A stretch of DNA of 35,599 nt from Chitinophagaceae bacterium (GTDB lineage: Bacteria; Bacteroidota; Bacteroidia; Chitinophagales; Chitinophagaceae). The first letter of the stretch is position 1. Every line of letters starts with the position of its first letter. A program made the translations under genes and the position numbers. The DNA is taken from the NCBI GenBank assembly GCA_024643655.1, contig JAHEMM010000020.1:1-35599 (forward strand), written 5' to 3'. Below, piece after piece: positions 6,911 to 15,381 of this stretch. The notes below the pieces were generated by a model that saw only the letters and a program-made list of their open reading frames with translations, had not been told where the DNA came from and did not search any database.

Positions 6911-8950
6911 ATGGCTTTTACACTACATGCTCCATTTCCTCCTGCTGGCGATCAGCCAGAAGCGATTCGTCAATTAACGGAAGGGGTCGAAAATGGTGAA
7001 CGATATCAAACCTTATTAGGTGTAACCGGAAGTGGAAAGACTTTTACTATTGCTAACGTAATTCAAAATCTACAGCGGCCCACTCTTGTGTTAACGCACA
7101 ACAAAACTTTAGTAGCACAGTTGTATGGAGAGTTTCGTCAGTTCTTTCCAGAAAATGCAGTGGAGTATTTTGTTTCGTATTATGATTACTATCAGCCCGA
7201 AGCCTATATGCCTGTAAGTGATGTCTATATCGAAAAAGATCTGAGTATCAATGACGAATTAGATAAACTTAGATTAAGAGCAACTTCAAGTTTATTGAGT
7301 GGCAGACGAGATATTATTGTTGTAGCATCCGTAAGTTGTATTTATGGAATGGGTAATCCTACAGACTATGAAAATGGAATTATCCGAATCAACAAAGGTC
7401 AAATAATTTCCCGTCAAGCTTTTCTTCATTCATTAGTAAATTCATTATACAACAGAACTACCGTTGATTTTAATCGTGCCACTTTCAGGGTAAAGGGAGA
7501 TACCGTAGATATCAATCTGCCATATGTTGATTATGGCTATCGGGTAACTTTTTTTGGAGATGAAATCGAAGAAATTGAAAGTATAGATGTAGTAAAAGGG
7601 AAACGCATTGGTGTAATGGAGAATGCTGCCATCTTTCCTGCTAATTTATATATAGCACCTAAAGATATTTTGCAACAGGTATTATATGAAATACAAGACG
7701 AAGTAGCAGCGCAGGCCGAATATTTTAAAAGAGAAGGAAAATATATTGAAGCACAACGACTCAGTGAAAGAGTGAACTATGATATTGAAATGATCAGGGA
7801 ACTGGGTTATTGTAATGGTATAGAAAACTATTCCCGTTTTTTTGACAGAAGAAAACCAGGTACCAGACCTTTTTGTTTATTAGATTATTTTCCAAAAGAC
7901 TTTTTAATGGTTGTGGATGAAAGTCATCAAACTATTCCGCAAGTAAGTGGCATGTATGGTGGAGACAGAAGCCGCAAGTTAGTATTGGTTGATTATGGTT
8001 TTCGATTACCTTCTGCATTAGATAACCGTCCGTTGAACTTTCATGAATATGAATCTTTACTCAACCAAACTATTTTTGTTTCTGCAACGCCGGATGATTA
8101 TGAGTTAGAAAAATGTGGTGGTATAGTAGTAGAACAAGTAGTTCGGCCTACAGGATTATTAGAACCGCCTATAGAAATTCGCCCCAGTGTAAATCAAATT
8201 GACGATCTATTAGATGAAATTGACAAACGGGTAAAAATGGGAGATCGGGTATTGGTTACAACTTTAACCAAGCGAATGGCCGAAGAAATGGATAAGTATT
8301 TACACAAGATCAATATCAAATCAAAATATATACATAGCGAAGTGGATACCCTGGAAAGAATTGAAATACTTCGTGAATTAAGATTAGGCACTATTGATGT
8401 GCTGGTTGGTGTAAATTTATTACGAGAGGGGCTGGATTTGCCAGAAGTATCATTAGTCGCTATACTCGATGCTGATAAAGAAGGTTTTTTACGTAATGAA
8501 AAATCATTAACACAAACTGCAGGCCGGGCTGCGAGAAATGTAAATGGTCTTGTCATCTTTTATGCAGATAAAATGACTGAAAGTATGCAACGTACGATTA
8601 ATGAAACCAATCGCCGTCGTGAAAAACAAGTTGCATTCAATATAGAACATGGCATCACTCCAACAACTGTTATTAAATCAACTAAAGAAGTATTTGCACA
8701 AACCTCTGTATTAGATATAAAAGGGTATGACCCTGCTAATCCTTATGCTATTGCACCCGATGAAGATCTTATAACGGTTGCTGCCGAAGAGCAGGTAGAA
8801 TATAAGACCATTCCCCAAATGGAAAAAGCGATTGCAAAAATTAAAAAAACAATGGAAAAAGCTGCAAGGGATTTAGACTTTATGGAAGCAGCCAGGCTAA
8901 GGGATGAAATGTTTCTGATGCAGCAACAACTTGAAGAGATGAAAAAATAG
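6911..8950 (+). CDS. uvrB: Excinuclease ABC subunit UvrB
   Basis: UvrB is the damage-verification helicase of nucleotide excision repair: it takes damaged DNA from UvrA, opens it and recruits UvrC. I place the start at ATG 6911 (679 residues, MAFTLHAPFP), because the longer open frame from 6866 begins at the edge of the preceding terminator and adds unconserved residues. Walker A GVTGSGKT is at 37-44, the damage-probing beta-hairpin region with YYDYYQPEAY at 90-99, motif II DESH at 336-339, then SATP, REGLDLPEV and QTAGRAARN (helicase motifs V/VI). The C-terminal UVR motif that binds UvrC spans about the last 40 residues (KAARDLDFMEAARLRDEM). All key motifs are intact. No terminator is obvious downstream. 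Confidence 0.98.
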   Translation: MAFTLHAPFPPAGDQPEAIRQLTEGVENGERYQTLLGVTGSGKTFTIANVIQNLQRPTLVLTHNKTLVAQLYGEFRQFFPENAVEYFVSYYDYYQPEAYMPVSDVYIEKDLSINDELDKLRLRATSSLLSGRRDIIVVASVSCIYGMGNPTDYENGIIRINKGQIISRQAFLHSLVNSLYNRTTVDFNRATFRVKGDTVDINLPYVDYGYRVTFFGDEIEEIESIDVVKGKRIGVMENAAIFPANLYIAPKDILQQVLYEIQDEVAAQAEYFKREGKYIEAQRLSERVNYDIEMIRELGYCNGIENYSRFFDRRKPGTRPFCLLDYFPKDFLMVVDESHQTIPQVSGMYGGDRSRKLVLVDYGFRLPSALDNRPLNFHEYESLLNQTIFVSATPDDYELEKCGGIVVEQVVRPTGLLEPPIEIRPSVNQIDDLLDEIDKRVKMGDRVLVTTLTKRMAEEMDKYLHKINIKSKYIHSEVDTLERIEILRELRLGTIDVLVGVNLLREGLDLPEVSLVAILDADKEGFLRNEKSLTQTAGRAARNVNGLVIFYADKMTESMQRTINETNRRREKQVAFNIEHGITPTTVIKSTKEVFAQTSVLDIKGYDPANPYAIAPDEDLITVAAEEQVEYKTIPQMEKAIAKIKKTMEKAARDLDFMEAARLRDEMFLMQQQLEEMKK

Positions 8951-9019
8951 CCTGTACGTAACTTTACTATTCCCCTCAGAGTACTTCTGCCTGATTTATC
9001 AAAAATCTATATCTCGTTG

Positions 9020-9051
9020 TTTGCAAGTGATTAAGCCCCTCTCTATCTTAG
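9020..9051 (+). promoter_or_regulatory. Candidate promoter of the small gene at 9106
   Basis: TTTG (9020-9023), 20 nt, TATCTTAG (9044-9051, a 7/8 match to TAnnTTTG), giving a leader of about 50 nt before ATG 9106. The spacing fits Bacteroidota promoters. Confidence 0.4.
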
Positions 9052-9105
9052 CATAAGAATATCTGATAAACCAAATTTTATTTAAAATCCAATAATCTAA
9101 TTATT

Positions 9106-9354
9106 ATGAAAAGAAGAGTTCGTAAAATCGCCAATTTTTTTGCCTTTAACTTATTGTTTTTCGCTTTGTACCTGAATTTTATTCATAAGGATAATCAGAA
9201 TGTTACAAGTGTAATGCCTGTAGCAAGTACTCAGCAGCCTGCTGCATTTAGCGGTACAACTGTAATGGTTAATAATCCAATCCAACAAGCAGAACAAATC
9301 GCACTTCCTGCAGCAACAGAACAAGTAGTAGCTAAGGAAGCAAAAATGAACTAA
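9106..9354 (+). CDS. Small membrane-anchored or secreted protein of unknown function
   Basis: 82 residues, not assigned to a family. The N-terminus is strongly basic (MKRRVRKIA), followed by one hydrophobic segment at about 10-25 (FFAFNLLFFALYLNF) that could be an anchor or uncleaved signal; no clear AxA site. The remainder is rich in A, V, Q, T and P and has no predicted catalytic residues, as in a disordered periplasmic tail. It is supported as a gene by a start codon after a promoter-like sequence, a full open frame with coding-like composition, and a strong hairpin 22 nt after the stop. It lies alone between uvrB and polA. Function unknown. Confidence 0.6.
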   Translation: MKRRVRKIANFFAFNLLFFALYLNFIHKDNQNVTSVMPVASTQQPAAFSGTTVMVNNPIQQAEQIALPAATEQVVAKEAKMN

Positions 9355-9375
9355 ACCCTGAGCCTTAATATCTCG

Positions 9376-9413
9376 ACTACCTTGTTTTGCTACGGTGAAA
9401 CAAGGTAGTTTAG
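9376..9413 (+). terminator. 12-bp perfect hairpin between the small gene and polA
   Basis: ACTACCTTGTTT (9376-9387) pairs perfectly with AAACAAGGTAGT (9398-9409) across a 10-nt loop. Only a broken T tract follows (TTTAGTT), so it may be a weak terminator of the upstream gene or a stabilising 3' structure. It ends 44 nt before the polA start. Confidence 0.55.
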
Positions 9414-9441
9414 TTAATGACCAAGCCTCCTCTGATTTCTT

Positions 9442-9449
9442 TACCTTAG
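9442..9449 (+). promoter_or_regulatory. Candidate polA -7 box, leaderless type
   Basis: TACCTTAG, a 7/8 match to TAnnTTTG, ends exactly 4 nt before the polA ATG, the same spacing as in recA and uvrD. No clear -33 box. Confidence 0.35.
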
Positions 9450-9453
9450 AGGC

Positions 9454-12312
9454 ATGGAAAAAAAAGTCTTTTTATTGGATGCCTTTGCCCTTGTTTTCAG
9501 AGCCTATTATGCACTTATTCGTAACCCAAGGTTAACATCAAAAGGAAAAAACACCAATGCCCAATTTGGCTTTACCAATGCGTTGGTAGAATTGATCAAC
9601 AAACAAAAGCCGTCACACATGGCCGTATGTTTCGATACTTCCGCTACTACCGAACGTCATACAGATTTTGCAGATTATAAAGCTAATCGTCAGGAAACTC
9701 CCGAAGATATAAGTGCCGCTGTGCCAGATATTAAAAAAATAATAGAAGGATTTAATATACCGATTGTATACAAAGATGGTTATGAAGCAGATGATGTAAT
9801 CGGCACCTTAGCAAAGCAAGCCGAAAAAGCAGGGTATGAAGTTTATATGGTTACACCAGATAAAGATTATGGACAATTAGTCTCGGAAAAAATAAAAATC
9901 TACAAACCTGCCTATCAGGGTAGTGATGCAGAAATAATGGGACCCGAAGAAGTTTGTGCCAAATGGGGCATTAAAGATGTAAGTCAGGTAATTGATATGC
10001 TGGGTATGATGGGTGATGCGGTAGATAATATTCCCGGCATAAAAGGTGTAGGAGAAAAAACGGCTGCAAAGTTTTTAGCAGAATATGGTACATTGGAAAA
10101 TACATTGGCGAATGCAGATAATATAAAAGGCGCCATGGGTAAAAAAGTTCAGGAAGGAAAAGAGATGGCCATTCTTTCTAAAAAATTAGCAACAATTATT
10201 TTAGATGTTCCTGTAGAATTTCATGAGGAAGATTATAAATTATCAGCTTGGAACAAAGAAATGCTCACCGATATTTTTACTGAATTGGAATTTAAAACAC
10301 TTGGCAAAAGACTATTAGGCGATGAATTCTCTATTGCTTCCCCGTCAAAATCGGTAGTAGAAAAAGAAATTCCACAGGGAGTACAAACGGATTTATTTGG
10401 CAATATCATCGAGCAACCGGAAGCGAAAATAAAAAAAGAAGAAATTGAAATAGTTATTGACGATGAATTAACGACTATTAAATCAGTTGATAAAAACATC
10501 AACAATACTCCGCATGATTATCAATTGGTAGAAGGAGAAGCTGCTATTAAACAACTAGTAGTAGAATTAAAAAAGCATGATAACATATGCTTTGATTCAG
10601 AAACAACTGGTATTGATGCTAATGAAGCAGAATTAGTAGGCTTAAGCTTTGCAGTAACACCTGGTGAAGCATGGTATGTTCCCTGCCCTGAAGATCAAGA
10701 TGAAACTAAAAAAATATTATCTCATTTTGACAGTTTGTTTGCTGATAAACAGAAAACCTGGGTCGGTCAGAATACAAAATATGATCTGCTAATGCTGAAA
10801 TGGTATGGCATTGAAGTAGCTGGAAATTTATTCGATACCATGCTTGCACATTACGTAATTGAACCTGAAGGAAAAAGAAGCATGGATGAATTAAGTCAGA
10901 AATTTCTGGGTTATGATCCTGTTTCAATCGAAGAGTTAATTGGGAAAAAAGGAAAGTCACAAGGTACCATGCGAGATGCTGAAATTGAAAAAGTAAAAGA
11001 ATATGCCGGCGAAGATGCTGATATCACATTACAACTAAAAAATGTATTTGTTCCATTACTAAAGAAGAGAGAAGTAGAAAAGGTTTTTAATGAAGTAGAA
11101 AATCCATTGGTGAAAGTTTTGGTAGCGATGGAATACGAAGGAATAAAAGTTGATACAACATTTTTAAATGACTATTCCAAAGAGCTGGAAACGGATGCTA
11201 AAAAAGCAGAAGAAAGTGTATATAAACAAGCTGGTGTTCGTTTCAATCTGGCTTCACCAAAACAATTAGGCGAAGTGTTATTTGACAAATTGAAACTAGA
11301 TGATGGTGCTAAAAAAACAAAGACCGGTCAATATAAAACTGGTGAAGATGTGTTATTAAAACTGGCTGCCAAAGGAATTCAAATTGTAGATGATATTCTT
11401 GCTTTTCGTGAATTAACAAAATTAAAATCAACATACGTTGATGCGCTTCCCCAATTAATCAACTCAAAAACAGGGAGAGTACATACATCGTATGCACAAG
11501 CTGTAGCTGTTACAGGTAGATTAAGCAGTAATAATCCAAATCTTCAAAATATACCCGTACGAACGGAACGGGGAAGAGAAATAAGAAAAGCATTTATACC
11601 CAGAGATAAAAACCACATTTTACTATCAGCAGATTATTCTCAAATCGAGTTACGAATTGTAGCTGCTATCAGCAACGATACAAACATGTGTCAGGCGTTT
11701 AAAGACGGAACAGATATTCATACTGCTACAGCGGCAAGAGTATATACGATTGACGAAAAAGAAGTAACCAAAGAAATGCGTTATAAGGCCAAGAGTGTAA
11801 ACTTTGGAATTATTTATGGGCAAGGAGCATTCGGTTTAGCAGATAATCTTGGAATATCAAGAACTGAAGCAAAAGAAATTATTGAAAATTATAAAAAGGA
11901 ATTTCCTGGCATACAACAATACATGGATGATACGATCAACTTTGCAAGAGAGAATGGCTATGTATCAACATTGATGGGTCGAAAAAGGTGGTTACGGGAT
12001 ATAAACTCGGCCAATTTTACTGTTCGTGGATTTGCTGAGAGAAATGCAATTAATTCACCCATTCAGGGAACGGCAGCTGATATGATAAAACTGGCGATGC
12101 AAAAAGTACAGGCTGCCATGCAAAAAGAAAAAATGCAAAGTAAAATGATATTACAAGTACATGATGAATTGGTATTTGATGCATTAAAATCAGAAGTAAA
12201 TGAACTTAAACCCTTGATACTTGAAAATATGCAATCGGCAATGATTTTACCTAACAATGTACCCGTAATTGCTGAATGTGGAGAGGGAGATAATTGGTTA
12301 GAGGCGCATTAA
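9454..12312 (+). CDS. polA: DNA polymerase I
   Basis: Family A polymerase, 952 residues, which fills gaps in excision repair and replaces RNA primers. All three domains are present. The N-terminal 5'-3' exonuclease has DYKANRQETP, DGYEADDVIG and DKDYGQLV, followed by the helix-hairpin-helix DNIPGIKGVGEKTA. The 3'-5' proofreading domain is intact: D381 and E383 in FDSETTG, NTKYD (Exo II) and YAGEDAD (Exo III). In the polymerase domain, D727 is in SADYSQIEL (motif A), K780, F784 and Y788 are on the O-helix (KSVNFGIIYG) and D904/E905 are in QVHDELVFD (motif C). Phe at 784 is the usual form that discriminates against dideoxynucleotides. A linker of about 70 residues after the exonuclease domain is poorly conserved. 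The next gene begins 23 nt after the stop. Confidence 0.98.
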   Translation: MEKKVFLLDAFALVFRAYYALIRNPRLTSKGKNTNAQFGFTNALVELINKQKPSHMAVCFDTSATTERHTDFADYKANRQETPEDISAAVPDIKKIIEGFNIPIVYKDGYEADDVIGTLAKQAEKAGYEVYMVTPDKDYGQLVSEKIKIYKPAYQGSDAEIMGPEEVCAKWGIKDVSQVIDMLGMMGDAVDNIPGIKGVGEKTAAKFLAEYGTLENTLANADNIKGAMGKKVQEGKEMAILSKKLATIILDVPVEFHEEDYKLSAWNKEMLTDIFTELEFKTLGKRLLGDEFSIASPSKSVVEKEIPQGVQTDLFGNIIEQPEAKIKKEEIEIVIDDELTTIKSVDKNINNTPHDYQLVEGEAAIKQLVVELKKHDNICFDSETTGIDANEAELVGLSFAVTPGEAWYVPCPEDQDETKKILSHFDSLFADKQKTWVGQNTKYDLLMLKWYGIEVAGNLFDTMLAHYVIEPEGKRSMDELSQKFLGYDPVSIEELIGKKGKSQGTMRDAEIEKVKEYAGEDADITLQLKNVFVPLLKKREVEKVFNEVENPLVKVLVAMEYEGIKVDTTFLNDYSKELETDAKKAEESVYKQAGVRFNLASPKQLGEVLFDKLKLDDGAKKTKTGQYKTGEDVLLKLAAKGIQIVDDILAFRELTKLKSTYVDALPQLINSKTGRVHTSYAQAVAVTGRLSSNNPNLQNIPVRTERGREIRKAFIPRDKNHILLSADYSQIELRIVAAISNDTNMCQAFKDGTDIHTATAARVYTIDEKEVTKEMRYKAKSVNFGIIYGQGAFGLADNLGISRTEAKEIIENYKKEFPGIQQYMDDTINFARENGYVSTLMGRKRWLRDINSANFTVRGFAERNAINSPIQGTAADMIKLAMQKVQAAMQKEKMQSKMILQVHDELVFDALKSEVNELKPLILENMQSAMILPNNVPVIAECGEGDNWLEAH

Positions 12313-12335
12313 TTTATTTATTTAAAAAGAAAATA

Positions 12336-12944
12336 ATGGGTGTAAAGAATCCAAAAATAGATGCCTACATTTCTAAGAAGGAAGAATTTGCAAAACCTAT
12401 TCTTAAACATTTAAGAAAGCTGATTCATACAACATGTCCACAGGTAGAAGAGAAAATAAAATGGGGAATGCCTTTTTTTGATTACAAAGAAGAAATGATG
12501 TGTCATATGGCAGCATTCAAAAAACATGCAGTTTTTTCATTTTGGAAAGCAGCCTTAATGAAAGATCCCGTCTTATTGGATAATGCTAAAGCAGAAACGG
12601 CAATGGGACATTTAGGAAGAATTACAACGCTCAAAGATCTTCCAACAGATAAGAAAATAACCGCCTGGATAAAAGAAGCGATGCAACTTAATGAGGATGG
12701 TATAAAAATAAAAAAGCCACCAGTAAAAAAAAATACTACGATTGATGTGCCCGACTATTTTTTAAAAGCCATAAAAAAAAATAAAAAAGCATGGGCTGTA
12801 TTTCAAAAATTTCCACCCAGCCATATCAAGGAATATGTAGGATGGATCACAGAAGCAAAGAGAGAAGCAACCCGGATTAGCCGAATAGAAAAAGCTATTG
12901 CAATGATGGAAGAAGGAAAAGATAGAAACTGGAAATACAGATAG
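12336..12944 (+). CDS. DUF1801/YdeI-like protein
   Basis: 202 residues from ATG 12336; the open frame extends upstream into polA from a TTG but the conserved part starts with MGVKNPKIDAYI. Residues 1-120 match the DUF1801 (YdhG-like) domain: the LRKLIHTTCPQVEEKIKWGMPFF segment and AAFKKHAVFSFWK. Residues about 140-200 are the YdeI/OmpD-associated helical region (FLKAIKKNKKAWAVFQKFPPSHIKEYVGWI and the EAKREATRISRI repeat). This architecture is common in soil and freshwater bacteria. B. subtilis YdeI was named through weak links with the envelope, but no biochemical function is secure. It lies 23 nt after polA and 1 nt before the DsbA-like gene, so it is probably transcribed with both. Confidence 0.85.
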   Translation: MGVKNPKIDAYISKKEEFAKPILKHLRKLIHTTCPQVEEKIKWGMPFFDYKEEMMCHMAAFKKHAVFSFWKAALMKDPVLLDNAKAETAMGHLGRITTLKDLPTDKKITAWIKEAMQLNEDGIKIKKPPVKKNTTIDVPDYFLKAIKKNKKAWAVFQKFPPSHIKEYVGWITEAKREATRISRIEKAIAMMEEGKDRNWKYR

Positions 12945-12945
12945 T

Positions 12946-13596
12946 ATGCAACAAACAATTTACTATTGCTACGATGCTTATTGTGGTTGGTGTTACGGAT
13001 TTAGCAACATAATAAAAAAAATTGCAGCAGCATATAAATCGGAATTTTCATTTGAAGTCTTATCAGGAGGTATGATACCTGTTGAAAATCCAAGACCAAT
13101 TGCTGCCACAGCAGATTATATTAATGCGGCTTACCATCGGGTAGAGGAGTTAACAGGCGTTAAATTTGGCGAAGATTATCTCTGGCATATTCGCAATCCT
13201 TCCGAAAGTGACTGGTTTCCTCATTCAGAAAAAGCAGCGATTGCCTTATGCATCATCAAAGAAATTTATCCTGATCAACAAGTACAGTTTGCTGCAGACT
13301 TACAATATGCTTTGCATTATGAAGGAAGAGATTTAACCGATAATGAGGCCTATAGACTCTTGCTGGAAAAATACAAAATTGATGCAGATGAATTTTATAA
13401 AAAAATTAGTAGTGAAGAATATAAAGAAAAAGCTCACTATGAATTTACATTATGTAAACAATTACAAGTAACAGGTTTTCCTGCTTTATTATTACAAACC
13501 GACGAAACAAAGTTTTACCTTTTGGCCAGAGGGTATGATAATTTTAATAATATAAAAGCAAGAATTGAAAATATAATGAACGAATTAAACAAATAA
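12946..13596 (+). CDS. DsbA-family (FrnE-like) thioredoxin-fold protein
   Basis: 216 residues of the DsbA superfamily with no signal peptide, so it is likely a cytoplasmic FrnE/2-hydroxychromene-isomerase-type protein. The active site is CGWC (Cys13 and Cys16) just after the first beta strand, with a third Cys at residue 8. A helical insertion fills the middle, and the cis-proline loop is TGFPALLL near residue 177. FrnE-like proteins act as thiol oxidoreductases and have been linked to oxidative-stress tolerance. It starts 1 nt after the YdeI-like gene and ends 1 nt before the truncated hemoglobin, a tight pairing that suggests joint handling of reactive oxygen or nitrogen species. That role is inferred. 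Confidence 0.88.
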   Translation: MQQTIYYCYDAYCGWCYGFSNIIKKIAAAYKSEFSFEVLSGGMIPVENPRPIAATADYINAAYHRVEELTGVKFGEDYLWHIRNPSESDWFPHSEKAAIALCIIKEIYPDQQVQFAADLQYALHYEGRDLTDNEAYRLLLEKYKIDADEFYKKISSEEYKEKAHYEFTLCKQLQVTGFPALLLQTDETKFYLLARGYDNFNNIKARIENIMNELNK

Positions 13597-13597
13597 A

Positions 13598-13978
13598 ATG
13601 AAGAATAAGAGAGATATCACGAATCGGGATGATTTGCTTTTATTAATGCAAACATTCTATAAAAAATTATTGGCAGATGCATCAATCAATTATTTGTTTA
13701 CCGATGTAGCCAAAGTAAATCTTGACCATCACTTTCCGGTATTGGTAGATTTCTGGGATGCTATATTATTTCAATCGAATACTTATCAAAAAAATGCCAT
13801 GCAACCGCATATTGCCCTTCATCAAAAATCTCGTTTAGAAAAACATCATTTTGAAACCTGGCTTGCCTATTTTAAATCTTCTGTTGATGAATTGTTTTTC
13901 GGAGATAATGTCTTTATAATCAAAGAACGGGCAACCAGTATTGCTACAGTAATGCAGATAAAAATGATGCAACTATAG
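13598..13978 (+). CDS. Group III truncated hemoglobin
   Basis: 126 residues. Pattern and length fit group III truncated hemoglobins, compact 2/2-fold globins that bind heme and O2 or NO. By comparison with Campylobacter Ctb as I remember it, Tyr21 (in FYKKLL) is the B10 distal tyrosine, His71 (QPHIAL) the F8 proximal ligand, and Trp88 (HFETWLAYF) the conserved G8 tryptophan. FPVLVDFWDAILF (46-58) is the E-helix region. The heme-binding set is intact. Ctb is associated with nitrosative and microaerobic stress, but the role of this group in Bacteroidota is poorly known. Last gene of the polA-ydeI-dsbA-trHb run, 1 nt after the DsbA-like gene. No terminator is seen before 14075. Confidence 0.9.
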   Translation: MKNKRDITNRDDLLLLMQTFYKKLLADASINYLFTDVAKVNLDHHFPVLVDFWDAILFQSNTYQKNAMQPHIALHQKSRLEKHHFETWLAYFKSSVDELFFGDNVFIIKERATSIATVMQIKMMQL

Positions 13979-14074
13979 AAATAGTTATTGCAAAATTTTC
14001 CCGTTCTCATATTTTTATTTTTTGTAATAAGTAATTTTTGTAGATTCATTATCCAAAAACAAAATCAACAAATT

Positions 14075-14722
14075 ATGAAACGTATTACTTTGAGTTTAAT
14101 CGCAGCAACTTTACTGCTATTAGCCTGTAACAGTGAGAAAAAAACTGATGAAGGCAAAACAGAATCTCCAACAACAGAAAACAAAACAGAGAACAAAACA
14201 ATGGCGATGCCAGACTCTGCTACTATGATGAAGAATTGGCAAGATTACATGACTCCAGGAGATATGCATAAGATGATGGCTTCATGGGATGGGACATGGG
14301 ATGAAGATATTACAATGTGGATGGAACCAGGAGCACCTGAAACTAAAAGCACATCGAAAGCAGAGAATAAAATGATCATGAATGGTCTTTACCAGGAAAG
14401 TACACATACCGGAGAAATGATGGGAATGCCTTTTACCGGAAGAAGTACAGTTGGGTTTGACAACCATGAAAAACAATTTGTAAGCACATGGATTGATAAT
14501 ATGGGAAGCGGTATGATGGTTATGAAAGGACCTTGGGATGAAGCAAGTAAATCAATGAATTTAAAAGGAAAAATGGTTGACCCTGCTTCAAAAGGAGAAA
14601 CAGCCGTAAGAGAAACATTTAAAGTTATTGATGACAACACACAGGAAATGGAAATGTTTATAACGATGCCTGATGGATCAGAATTTAAAACAATGAAAAT
14701 AGTATTTACAAGAAAAAAATAA
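14075..14722 (+). CDS. DUF1579 lipoprotein
   Basis: 215 residues from ATG 14075; an upstream in-frame ATG at 13988 would add 29 hydrophobic residues before the real signal peptide, so I reject it. The lipobox LLAC puts the lipidated Cys at residue 18. A Lys/Thr/Glu linker follows, then from about residue 60 a DUF1579 domain with PGDMHKMMASWDGTWDEDI, GLYQESTHTGEMMGMPFTG, STVGFDNHEKQFVSTWIDNMG and a final EMEMFITMPDGSEFK strand set, which resembles a lipocalin-like barrel. It is notably Met-rich, which might bind copper or resist oxidation, but this is speculative. It stands 96 nt after the hemoglobin gene and is followed by a terminator. Confidence 0.85.
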   Translation: MKRITLSLIAATLLLLACNSEKKTDEGKTESPTTENKTENKTMAMPDSATMMKNWQDYMTPGDMHKMMASWDGTWDEDITMWMEPGAPETKSTSKAENKMIMNGLYQESTHTGEMMGMPFTGRSTVGFDNHEKQFVSTWIDNMGSGMMVMKGPWDEASKSMNLKGKMVDPASKGETAVRETFKVIDDNTQEMEMFITMPDGSEFKTMKIVFTRKK

Positions 14723-14737
14723 GAACGGTACTGAATA

Positions 14738-14767
14738 AAAAACCCTGAGGAAATTCTTCAGGGTTTT
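14738..14767. terminator. Bidirectional terminator between convergent units
   Basis: AAAACCCTGA (14739-14748) and TCAGGGTTTT (14758-14767) form a 10-bp stem with T-runs on both strands. It serves the DUF1579 gene on the plus strand and the nine-gene run that ends at 14812 on the minus strand. Confidence 0.88.
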
Positions 14768-14811
14768 CAAATATTTTTTCAAGCTTTTCTTCATTTGGCT
14801 CCCATCGTTAT

Positions 14812-15381
14812 TTAGCCTGCCTGATCATACGCTTTTTTTATCCATCCAATCAAATCCTTGTTCACGACTTTAGCATCTTCCACTTTTATCCGATGTGTGC
14901 ACATCGCATTCCAACTACCAGCTGCTAAAACATTCCCTTCAGGAGTAATTCCTTTTATATTTAATCCAATATCTAACCTATCTTTTGTAGAAGGTTGAAT
15001 AATAGCGAATTGCTTTTTTCGTCTTAAACTTACATAAGCTTTCTTTGGAGCTACTTCAACATCTTTTCCGAATTTATTTACATCTGCCATGATTTTATCA
15101 TACCAAGATTTTAAATTTTCTTTCCCTTTATATTGATCAATAACCAGATTGTCACTATTTTCTACTGCACCAGCATGACTTTGCTTTGCATAGTGCACCA
15201 CCATGTTTGCATTGCCATGCGTAAAACCATGTTTTTCTTTTAAAAACTTTACTAACTCGCCATGCTTTGTAAATCCGGACTTATTTACTATAGCCATCCA
15301 ATAATCTAATTTCTTTCCGGTACTATTCTCAATATTGGCAATCTGCGTTTGAGCGGCTTTCTCAAGTGTTACTTTACTCAT
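14812..15381 (-). CDS. DUF4287/DUF5655 protein
   Basis: 189 residues, cytoplasmic, with no signal. Residues about 1-55 match DUF4287 (the IENSTGKKLDYWMAIVNKSG and HGELVKFLKEKHGFTHGNANMVV blocks). Residues about 90-188 match DUF5655, a domain often predicted to be ligand- or nucleic-acid-binding (VAPKKAYVSLRRKKQFAIIQP, then the MCTHRIKVEDAKVVNKDLIGWIKKAYDQ end). This two-domain protein is widespread in environmental bacteria and has no known role. Its start overlaps the stop of the DUF1801 gene by 4 nt (ATGA), a sign of translational coupling. It is the last gene of the minus-strand run and is followed by the terminator at 14738. Confidence 0.8.
   Translation of the reverse strand: MSKVTLEKAAQTQIANIENSTGKKLDYWMAIVNKSGFTKHGELVKFLKEKHGFTHGNANMVVHYAKQSHAGAVENSDNLVIDQYKGKENLKSWYDKIMADVNKFGKDVEVAPKKAYVSLRRKKQFAIIQPSTKDRLDIGLNIKGITPEGNVLAAGSWNAMCTHRIKVEDAKVVNKDLIGWIKKAYDQAG

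Noticed and set aside
12294-12335. Upstream start of the YdeI-like gene overlapping polA
   Set aside because: A TTG start inside polA with unconserved residues; ATG 12336 matches the family start.
14282-14640. Minus-strand open frames inside the DUF1579 lipoprotein gene
   Set aside because: They are shadows of the Met-rich coding frame with no start signals or family match.
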